From Malachius bipustulatus (Eukaryota; Arthropoda; Insecta; Coleoptera; Melyridae), in the NCBI GenBank assembly GCA_910589415.1, contig OU342636.1, positions 7,918,437 to 7,982,436 of the forward strand: a stretch of DNA of 64,000 nucleotides, given 5' to 3'. Shown here in pieces: positions 10,467 to 19,942 of this stretch. The position numbers were made by a program, and so were the translations under genes. Numbering within the stretch: the stretch's first letter is position 1; every line of letters begins with the position of its first letter. A model generated the notes under the pieces. That model saw only the letters and a list, made by a program, of their open reading frames with translations. It was not told the DNA's origin and ran no database searches.

Positions 10467-11127
10467 ACAGTGTGTCCCATATGACAGTGGCATATCAAAG
10501 TTATGTTTCTTTAAATAGAATGTTGCTATGTTATCGCATTTTTAGATTATGAAGACAAAATAAGATTTGTTTTTACATTGGTGTTTAAATTGAGAAGTTT
10601 TTGAGTTATTATACACACGTGAAAAACGTCCTTTTTTAAGTTCAAGGCCCTGTACAGCGACAACGGCTCAAGATAGAGAAAAACGGCCTACATGTCCCTA
10701 TTTTAACTTTTTACGAGTATGTACCTACTATCCTATGGTATATTAGGAACATTTGTATTTTCTTTGTTTTTTTTATTTGGCGACGCGTGGATATACATCT
10801 CAGATTTTTCAAATTTTTTATTACCCTGTATAAAAATTTCATCTACTCCATAGGATAGTATACCTACATGAAAAGTTAAAATAGGGACATGTAAGCCGTT
10901 TTTCTCTATCTTGAGCCGTTTTCGTTGTACAGGGCCTTGGACTTGAAAAATGACGATTTTCACTTGTTTATAAGTTATAACTGACAAACTTGTGAATTTA
11001 AAAAAAAAACTGTAAAAATAAATCTTATTTTTTCTTCTCAGACAATCTAAAAATGCAATAACATAAGAGCATTCCGTTTAAAAAAACATAACTTTGATAT
11101 GCCACTCTCATATATGGGACACTCTGT
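10467..11127. repeat. Palindromic foldback element, ~660 bp
   Basis: The left end ACAGTGTGTCCCATAT is mirrored at the right end by ATATGGGACACTCTGT. Arms extend inward through GGCATATCAAAGTTATG/CATAACTTTGATATGCC and AACGGCCTACATGTCCCTA/TAGGGACATGTAAGCCG. The centre lies near 10790 and there is no ORF. Its first bases overlap the right end of the 2808..10469 element, so one probably inserted at the tip of the other. Confidence 0.75.
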
Positions 11128-11320
11128 ATTATAGTCCAAAATAATTTTAAATAATGGCCATCGTGATCCTGTACTTGAATTTTTAAAAAATTTGTTGAAA
11201 AAGTCCATGGTTTGGCCCACAGAGACCGCTTCGAATGAGCTGGGACAACCGGATTTTGCACTATACATATTAAGTTTATTAATTGAAAATTGCTAAGTTT
11301 AAATTACATATGAAGTTTAT

Positions 11321-12172
11321 ACTATACAGGGTGAGTCCCCTAAGATGAAAAGCTCGATTACACCTACACCATTAAAGATATCGAAATGAGCCAAAAAGTG
11401 CTGTAATTAAATGGGAGGGTAAAGTGCAGTTTGCAAAATTATTTTCAGATACACAGAGTGGCCCAATATCGCTGTAGTACGCCATACAACTTTGTTATTT
11501 TAAATAGGACACACCCTCTATATTACTACATTTGCATATTGTTTGGGGAAAGTCAAAAAGAATGGTTTGTAAAGTTGAAGTTTAATTGTAATGAGCAAAT
11601 GAAATTCGCGATTTTCCATTTTCAAAGCAGCTTTTATTAAAAACAGCTCAAGATAGAGGAAAACGGCGTACATGTTACTATCTTAATTTTTCATTTGGTA
11701 TCCCATCATGTAGCTGAAATTTTTATACCTGGTGATAAAAATAATCAAATTTTTTGCCACATCTGTATAAAAATTTCATCCATGCTATAAGGACACCGGA
11801 TGAAAATTTAAGATAGGGACATGTAAGCCGTTTTCCCATATCTCGAGCCGTTTTCAATATAAGCTGCTTTGAAAATGGAAAATCGCGAATTTCATTTGTT
11901 TATAACTCATAAATTGCTCATTACAAACTTCAACTTTACAAACCATTCTTTTTTACTTTTCTCAAACAATATGCAAATGTAATAATATAGAGGGTGTCCT
12001 ATTTAAAATAACAAAAGTTGTATGGCGTACAGCGATATTGGCCCATCCTGTATGTCTTAAAATAATTTTACAAACTGTACTTTACCCTGCCATTTTTTGG
12101 TTCATTTCGATATCTTCAATGGTGTAGGTGTTATCGAGCTTTCCATCTTTTAGGGGACTCACCCTGTATACT
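11321..12172. repeat. Near-perfect 852-bp foldback with a 13-bp target duplication
   Basis: The arms run from ACTATACAGGGTGAGTCCCC to GGGGACTCACCCTGTATACT and stay complementary almost to the centre near 11745. ATATGAAGTTTAT (13 bp) is repeated exactly on both flanks (11308-11320 and 12173-12185). The core AGATAGAGGAAAACGG with CCTGTATAAAAATTTC is shared with the elements at 1.4 and 10.5 kb. It is noncoding. An RNA across it would form a hairpin of about 400 bp. Confidence 0.8.
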
Positions 12173-12185
12173 ATATGAAGTTTAT

Positions 12186-12538
12186 CGGTTTAATCGGCAA
12201 ACATGAAGAATTTTTGTCGCGTATTACAGTGGTATGAACAGAAAAACAATTCAAAGTTCACGTCATGACATATTCCTATTTTTACATCAAAAAAATTGTG
12301 TTTTTTTAATAGTGTTTGAAAAACCAGAGAGCATTTATTGCGTCCTCAGTTCGGATGTAAAATTATCTGGGTGGTTGATGACCATCTATACCTGTGGATT
12401 ATTTTTTTTCTCAATTAAGATGCCCTTACGCCCTTTTACAAAACAAGAATTGTGAATGGTAATTAATTCACAAGCGGAATGAGATACACATGAGCTGCTT
12501 GAGGCGATGTGTAATCTCGTGAGGGGCGTGAGTAACGC
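12186..12538. other. Noncoding stretch between foldback and hairpin
   Basis: Contains short open frames with no recognisable similarity. A somewhat GC-richer patch starts near 12480. No supported feature. Confidence 0.4.
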
Positions 12539-12664
12539 CTCACAGCGTTGCTGCATTAAATCAGGTCTTTGGTCAGGGTAGATTTTTTTTCCTTTAAATG
12601 TCCCTAAAATAAAAATAAAACCTACCCTGACCTAAGACCTGATTTAATGCAGCAACGCTGTGAG
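12539..12664. repeat. 43-bp-arm perfect-type hairpin
   Basis: The left arm CTCACAGCGTTGCTGCATTA (from 12539) and its reverse complement ending at 12664 pair over about 43 bp, including the AGGTCAGGGTAG block, around a loop of about 40 bp. One or two mismatches are seen. It may be a snap-back MITE or a dsRNA/small-RNA source. Confidence 0.6.
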
Positions 12665-13188
12665 AGCGACGCGAGTGGAAAAAGTGGAATGGGCATGTGA
12701 GGGGTGTTTTGGAAGACTAAACAACAGGATTACCTAATAATAAATTTGATATTTCTGATGACATTAATTCGAGCATTAATTATTTATATTTTTCAAACTA
12801 ATAAAAAAATAGTGCAATAAAAATAATTGTACTAATAGAGAACTACCAGAAATGGTGATGTACAATTTATTTGGTATTTTTGATACTAATTATGTTTAGC
12901 TCAACCAAAATCTATAAAAGTCAATCAATAGAGAACTGTCAGAACAAAAATTAAACTTTAATCTGTTGCGCAATATTTTATTACACGTAACTACGTAACA
13001 ATGTTTGACATTTCGTTACCTAGCCAGTAGATGTAAAAATGAGCGTATACTTGTGCAGCCTTTACTTGGGAATAACATGTCATCATTATGAGAGTAGAAA
13101 AAAGTATTGAATTAATTATTATCGCAAAACGTATCAATCCGTAGGTTTTAGTATTACACATTTATCAACAAAGATAACATTTACTTAC

Positions 13189-13358
13189 TGTCACTTTATC
13201 AACTAGGCTCTTGAGTTCTTGCTGTAGATCTTGATCTTCAGTCTGAAATTATTTTAACTTAATTATTTCTCACATTACTCAAAGTTGTAAAAGAATAAAA
13301 TACAAACATCTTCATTCCTGACGTCTGCCGGTTTATTAATCACCTCACCCGTTGCCAT
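13189..13358 (-). CDS. First two coding exons of a host gene (13308..13358 and 13189..13242), partial
   Basis: Minus strand. Exon 1 encodes MATGEVINKPADVRNED and ends at GAT|GTTTGT. Exon 2 follows a tttcag acceptor, encodes TEDQDLQQELKSLVDKVT and ends at ACA|GTAAGT. Both junctions are phase 0. Later exons would lie to the left but were not found before the repeats begin. The second exon weakly resembles the acidic N-terminus of proteasome subunit Rpn1/PSMD2 (EEDxxLQxEL-xLV). That is a guess from pattern alone, and other coiled-coil proteins would fit. Upstream (13360-13650) is promoter-like DNA with a TGACGTCA site near 13579. Confidence 0.4.
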
Positions 13359-13656
13359 TTTCTTTAAATTTAAAAACAAACTCTTTTAACACTTTCTGAT
13401 CACTAAATTCAAATCTTCAAGTGATTCAAGTCGGTGACTTGCAGTAGCAAAAATCATTTTTGTATGCTATTTGGCAAGTGACAGCGCTGTACACAAGTTA
13501 TCATAACACCACAGATCAGCTAATAACTGCACAAGATATGTCAGGTTTAATACTAAAAACTCATCTGCGCAGCGCATTGACGTCACGTGTGTGACAACAA
13601 CAAACCCGCGCCTTAAAATAAAGAATTCAAAACATATTTTATTTTGAAGGTGGACG

Positions 13657-14066
13657 TATACAGAGTGTCCCAGTTTTTCACTGGAACATTTTTGTTTGGA
13701 TCGTACACTTTCTTTAAAGTTAAAATTTTTCTATAATATTAATTAATATTTTTTTCAACTTCTTAACATGCTTACAGCTCTTCAGAAACAGTAAGTAAAC
13801 TTTACAACGGTAAGCATTATTTTAACACGATCGGTCACTTTCGACGGTTAATCGTGTCTGTTGTTTCCTTAGCAGTAAAGTAAGTGGAATTTACTGATAG
13901 CTTAACAGAAAGAGATTCATTAACAAAAATTGTTGAAATAAAATTTAAAATACCGAGTTTATAGAAAATTTTTTACTCAGAAGAAAATTTCTAAATATAA
14001 ATTTTTAATAATAATGAAAAAATCTAACTATAAATTTTGCTGGGAAAAACTGGGACAGCTTGTATA
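13657..14066. repeat. MITE with TATACAGAGTGTCCC ends, ~410 bp
   Basis: The left end TATACAGAGTGTCCCAGTTT and the right end AAACTGGGACAGCTTGTATA are imperfect inverted repeats. The interior is AT-rich and noncoding. It belongs to the same broad group of ACAG-GTGTCCC elements seen elsewhere in the window. Confidence 0.65.
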
Positions 14067-14131
14067 TTTGTGAGTTGGGTTGTAATGAAAACTGTTCACT
14101 ATTTAATATGACAATATGATATTTTGCAATA

Positions 14132-15248
14132 CAGTGAGAACCACATAACGCGGAACATCAGAAAAAATATGACGCAGTCTAATTAACGTTGTTGAACCAT
14201 TTAAGATGGAACATAGCGAAATCAGTGCATTTCCAACAAAGCCGCTACAATACGTTAACAATACCGTAGTTATGGTTACGTTCGAGCATTGTTGAATTTA
14301 GCATTAGTGAGTTATTTAAAATAGAACATAGGGATTCTGTATTGAAAGTCAATGCAATAAATCATTTTTTAATTAAAACGAAATTATTTCAAAATATAAA
14401 AAAGTGTAACTTTATACTAATTATTTTATAAAGAAACAATATAATTGTAAATTAAATACTGCAGAGTGTTAATTATTATTCTAAAATAGTATCAAACATC
14501 CGTTGACTACAGGCAAGTGTCCTAAAAAATTATTGTAGAATCAATACATTTATCGTTCTGCACTGTTCAGGAGATATTTCTTCGCAGCTCTTCTTATCCT
14601 TTGTTTGAGCTTTTCAATGTGGTAGATAGAAACGATGTTAGAAATCAGTTTCTAACATCGCTTCTGTATGTTCTGCATGTTCTGTAAGTAATCAGTTACT
14701 TGACTTTTCTCCAGTAAAAAAATCCAAGTCTGGTGACCTGGGCGGCCACTTAATTACTCCATCTCTTCTTATCCATCTACCGGGAAACTGAGCAAAATGG
14801 GCAGCTGTAACATTTTGTTGGTACCACAAAGGGCCTTCTACTTGCAGATTATTTATGGTCAGAATGATTCTTTCTTGCAGTGGCTGCAAGATATGAGTGT
14901 TAACCATTCCAGCCCACACATAAACTTTCTATGGATACTGTGTCCTATAGTGACATGGTACCAGCGCAAATTTTCAACTTCACATAAAGAAGACACACTG
15001 CATGGTGTACCATGTGCGTAAATTTCAATTTTCTCATCAGCTGTACACATTTTTTGATTAATTAAGTAACTACCTACTCTAGAAAGTAACTGACGACAAG
15101 TTTTACTCATAAACGTCAAATTAATAATTTAATCTGAAGTGGGGGGTTATTGCAAAACCATTAACGACCTTGCCCGGCAACGGATCGATTTCCATAGAAA
15201 TACTTCACAAGCTCATCTCCTATGTTCCGTCTTAAAAAACTCTCACTG
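14132..15248 (-). mobile_element. Decayed Tc1/mariner-type (IS630) element, 1.1 kb
   Basis: The ends are CAGTGAGA and TCTCACTG, flanked by TA on both sides (14130-14131 and 15249-15250), the target duplication of this superfamily. Inner terminal similarity includes CGGAACAT/ATGTTCCG. It holds a broken transposase on the minus strand. Confidence 0.75.
14692..15119 (-). pseudogene. Mariner-like transposase remnant
   Basis: Two overlapping minus-strand frames carry family motifs. In 14859-15119 there are HGTPCS and FMCGLEW, near the second catalytic region. In 14692-14919 there are WYQQNVTAAHFAQF, RWIRRDG and WPPRSPDLDFF, the hallmark around the third acidic residue in insect mariner-like proteins. 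The frame changes between them and the N-terminal DNA-binding domain is missing or unrecognisable, so it is not functional. Confidence 0.75.
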
Positions 15249-15506
15249 TATATCATACCTATGTGTATAGTCTGAATTTAACGTCCCGCATAAATTCAAT
15301 TAAAGAAAAATGAGCTACTTTTGTATGAAATCAAAACCCCGTGAATTTTTTTCTCCAATTGTCGCTTTTGTTCGCAACCTTTTCACCTCAAACATCAACC
15401 TCTTCAAAAGGGTAACAACATTCCAACTGAAATTTTCAAAAGTGAACGGTAGGTATACGTTATTATGTGTGACATGTCATTTGAAAGATAGTTACAGCAA
15501 TCATAA

Positions 15507-18500
15507 CCCAGGTAGCACACTGTCGTCCTAATGACGTCAATTTTAGGTCATTATTGGTCTGAGACGTCATTTGTCCAACTAAGGACGTCCGAATGACGTC
15601 ACATTTTATGACGTCAATTCGACGTCTATAATTTAACGTCAATATGACGACATTATTAGGTCATATCTATGACGTATATTTGATCTTTTTTCGCTCTATA
15701 AAAAGCCCAATTTTATTTTATTTCATAAAAATTTTTATCAATATCTTTTATTTACTTATAAAATATTGCAAACCCCTTATTTGTAATATAAATTTTGTTC
15801 ACCCCGTCATTTTCCTCACAATTGCACTGACATTCGCTCTCTCGCTCGCTCAGGCTTTGGTGCCGATTACTTCATCTCTCTCATCAGTGCTCGGTTCGTG
15901 CTCGCATTAATGGCGCTCGGTGGTCGGTTCACGAAAACGCAACAGCAAGCGGCTAGCGTTGCCAGATGTAACATATAATATGGAATATTGTGACACAATT
16001 TAAAGTTTCCCTGAATTTCAAGATTTTTTAAAATAAATAATATGTAACAAAATCATCAATCGTTCCTAATTCATAGGTAGGTACATTATAAATAGTTTTT
16101 TTTAATGTACGTAGGTAAGGTAAGTACCTACCTCTCTTTCAGCAACAAAGAAAGATAACATCCCTTCATTGACCAATTTTTTTTTACTTTTAGATATTTT
16201 ATTCTATATCTAGATAGCAAACATTTTTAATAAATTTAATTTTCGAATAATAAAATAAATATTTCATATTTTGTTTTTCAAAATTTTAGAAATATAAAAA
16301 AAAACAATAAGTAATTCCAGTTTTCAAAGTCACATCAAATTTTAGCTTATGCTGGATTTATTTTATTTTTATTATAACATGATTTTCTGATCATCTAATA
16401 TCGACAACCCGGAGTCATAGTTTCTTTTCTTCGATATGGCAACCCTGAACAGGCACAAAACCGTTACCGTTAGGCATTCACCATCACCATCACCTCGTTA
16501 GCACGGAGCACGGGGGTGGCGATAAGTGGCGACTAGCAGTGAGATCGCCTCTATGCTTTATTTATTGTTTTGACTTTTGATTTGAATGTTTTGTTTTTGT
16601 GTTGGTTAACTCTCAGATCGTCATCAGCACAGAAGAACTAAGAACAAGAACCCAAGAACTTATTTGTGGTGTTTGCTGTTATTACATGGTATCTAATTAG
16701 ACATTCGTCTTTCAAAAATCTGCTTTTTTACATAGGACACAGCTAAGGTAAGCTTGAGTTTATAGATAATAATCGAGGTACCTAATTATATTAGTAATAA
16801 TAGGAATCAAATGGGAAAATTAGTTTTTCAATTCAAAGCTACTCATTTTTGTTTTATACTTAAGAGTGGAGGGTAACCTTAAGACTCTGTCTAACAATGA
16901 ATAATTAACATTTTTGATGTGAACTGAACTTACTAATAAAGATCAAATAGGTAGGTACCTACTTGTTATTTAAGACTGTTTACTCCAAAGATCGGAATAT
17001 TTAGGCCCGGATTCTTACGATTCGAGATCACCTGCCATAGAAGATAGTAATTCTAATACTAATAATATTCTAGGCGAACATTTTTTGTTTAGAATAAACT
17101 CATAATATCCTTTATTTTTGCAGTAAACAATAAGAGCAAGGATGACCTTTGTCTTAATCGAATTTTCCCCGTCAGAAAGTGGAGGCTTATCCATATTATT
17201 CGGGATGACTGGATAACACCAAGAAAAACGGAGATCTTTGGAATATTTTGTTACTATTATGTTTATTTTTGATACTGTAACCACCTGTTGTAAATATACT
17301 AAATAAATTGCGTTGATACCCCCCAAACAGCACAAAGTAGTCCCATGGACGTCCAATGGACATCCCTCTATGTACCAACGGACGTCCATAGGACGTCCGT
17401 TTTTGTCCTATGGACGTCCATGGGACGTCCACTCAGTGTCCATTTGTCACAACTTTGGACATCCACAGGATGTCCGTTACCGGACGTCCATAGGATGTCC
17501 GTTATCGGACGTCCATAGGGAGTCCGTTATCGGATGTCCATAGAGAGTCCGTTATCGGATGTCCACAAAGCATTTGCTGATAAATATCTTAGTAAGGAAC
17601 AAAAGACAGAAAATATTCGATAAGTCTTGTAATTTAGAGTTTTGAAAAATCCAATAAATGTAGTGATAGGTATAGGGTATATACGGTAATTTTCTGTTTT
17701 GAAAACAACGTTGATAACGGCTAAAGATACAGGAAAACGACTAGGTACTTACCTACTTACTACTTACGTGTTTCTATCATTAAGTTTTACGTAAAATCTG
17801 GTAATTTTCATTGAAAAGTTGTTAATTATATTAGTTTATCATAATATTGATAAACTTAATGAAAATATTCGTTTTTGGATTTTTCACAAACTCTAAAAAT
17901 TAAAGATTCATCGAATTTCTTTCTTTTGTTCACTGATGTATAATGCAGATGTCTTCATCTTCACGCTAGCAGTCTTGAGTTTGATATGGGAATGGCGGAA
18001 GTCTTTCCTTGGGACGAATTAATATTGTATAATAATGTAGGAATGTGGATTGTATAATAGTGGAAGAATGGAAGATGGGGTGCTTAGCGGGTGCGTGCGC
18101 ACTTTTGCTGCTATTCTCTTCCTCTCTGCGACAGCACGTCATGCGCAATACTCAAAAATAACTCGATGGACGTCCAATGGACGTACTTTTGTGGACGTAC
18201 ATAGGAAGTCCGTGCGGAGAAGTCCGTAGGACGTCCATTTATTGTCCATGGACCAATGGACGTATAATGGATACTCAACGGACGTCCATAGGACACTCGG
18301 TGCTATCTGGGCCAATACCCATAAGTCGAATTATTATTATTATTATTCCCTATATATGTATAGTCATTATGTCAGCCACATTGACGTCATTTCTGACGTC
18401 TTTATACGTCACTTTTGACGTCTTTCAACGTCATATTTGACGTCTTTTAACGTCATGTTTTGACGTCATTTTACGTCAGATACTGACGTCATTTGGCTGT

Positions 18501-18608
18501 GACATAATGACGTCAGTTTTTGATCATCTGGACGTCATATTAAATGGACTAATGACGTAAGTACTGTCGAAAAAATGACGTCAAATTAACGTCACTGTGC
18601 TGCCTGGG
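15507..18608. mobile_element. 3.1-kb TIR element whose ends are arrays of GACGTC palindromes
   Basis: The termini CCCAGGTAGCACACTGTCGT (left) and the complement of GTGCTGCCTGGG (right, ending 18608) are inverted repeats. Inside each end is a cluster of GACGTC/ACGTCA words: about 9 in 15530-15670 and about 18 in 18382-18595. No long ORF was found. A GC-richer segment at 16440-16745 ends in AAG|GTAAGC and looks like a promoter plus 5' exon, perhaps left from an autonomous parent. A second GACGTCC element is nested at 17322..18311. No target duplication was seen. Confidence 0.65.
17322..18311. mobile_element. Nested ~990-bp element with GGACGTCC-repeat ends
   Basis: The left end CCCAAACAGCACAAAGTAGTC and right end GTGCTATCTGGG (to 18311) match the outer element's CCCARRYAGCAC terminus. 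Subterminal arrays of GGACGTCCATAGGACGTCC-like words fill 17345-17570 and 18160-18295. ATACCC occurs just outside both ends (left ...gataccc, right ccaataccc), possibly an altered target duplication. No ORF is supported. A solo end of the same family is at 51705..51824. Confidence 0.65.
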
Positions 18609-18779
18609 AAGTTTTTTTCTCGAGTATTTTATTGCATTTTTTTGGATTTCGATCGTCAATTTTTTTACAAAATTTTATTGAATTATAAACATTTCGTTCA
18701 TAAAAAAAAAATTCGAGAAGTTTGCTTAAAATGAAATTTTTTATTACAATACTTTCAGAAATTACTTTACAGCTCACTG

Positions 18780-19130
18780 CCAAAATGTTCCTCGGGTGAA
18801 ACTAAAACATATCTTTATACAAAAGTTGCTTGGTTTGGCCACTATAGCAGGGGATGCCAAAGTATCAATCCTGAAATTGTTTTGTAAAATTGGGTATATG
18901 ACTTTATGGTTTTATGGTACAAGTGCATAGCTAAAATTACTCATGACGTTAATTCATTATTGGCGTAGATCATGGGTTTTTTGGGTTTCACCACCCTTTG
19001 AACGTCTAAGCTCTAAGCCAATTAAATTAAAAAAAATTAAATACGGAGTCTAAAATTAATACAAAAAAGGTACTCTTTATAAAAGTAGCATTATCGTTTA
19101 GGAAAAAATCGCATTTGAATGTTGATTTTT
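18780..19130 (+). repeat. Dispersed noncoding repeat, copy 1
   Basis: Shares ordered blocks with 61520-61880: GTTCCTCGG-TGAAA, AAAAGTTGCYTGGTTT-GCCACTA, TTGGCGTAGATCATGGGTTT and GAATGTTGAT-TATAT. The copies are in the same orientation and clearly diverged. Its class is unknown. Confidence 0.6.
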
Positions 19131-19942
19131 ATAGAAAGTTTCGTATTTCGAAATTTTCGTGTATTCCAACTTTATTCGGATCAAGTTGGCTATGTATTTT
19201 GAGAATGATCAACCCACCGTATCATAAAGTTGATTTCAGCACACTTGGGTGCGTTCATTTATGTAGTCTCCTCAAATACCTTAAAATATTAATACCGGAC
19301 ACTTCCTCTCAGAACCTCCGTCCATTTTTACAGCGCCCTCATGCAGGAACTGGGGACACTATAAGCTGTTTTTAAATTCAAAGTTAGGTAACTTTTCACG
19401 GTTTTTGACAGCTGCAGTCAATCATAATTATTAATAATTTGTCATTAGTAATTGAACGTTTTAGTTTCAAGTATAATTTCAATTTAAAGTTACTCTCAAA
19501 GCATTATATCAGCGGATAATTTTGTTGGGTACCAGTTAAATCAGGGTTGAGAAATATCGTGATATTTATATAAATATCAAAATATCCGATATTTACGATA
19601 TATATCGCGATATATATCCAAATAAAGATATTTATAATCACATTTTTTCATAAGCCAGAAAATAATGTAAAAATATACTTTTAGTGTCATTGTTTAATTT
19701 TTTTAACGTCCAGTAGTAATGTAAATGGTATAAAATTAATAAATAAGTAATAGCTTCTTATACAAACAAATATAAAACAAATTAAAAATAAAATTATATT
19801 GACACATGCCATTTACTTCGATGACGAGTGGAGTGACATTATAGAATAGAATCAAAACTTCAACATAGGTACATTTAAAAATTAAAAAATTGTTAATTCC
19901 TCATAAAATAAAAATATTTTTCTTACACAAAAACTTAGTATA

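Larger units (their letters stand above)
2808..10469. mobile_element. TIR element with ~190-bp arms, interrupted by the gypsy insertion
   Basis: The ends are TGTTACAGTTAAAAC at 2808 and its complement finishing at 10469. The arms (2808-3000 and 10280-10469) are imperfect inverted repeats with several copies of a subterminal word like GTTAAAACTAGTTYTNAC. Removing the gypsy element and one TSD leaves about 1.47 kb with no credible ORF, so it is non-autonomous. No clear target duplication flanks it (left ...tgtatt, right gtgtgtcc). Its right end merges with the start of the next palindrome at 10467. Confidence 0.6.
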
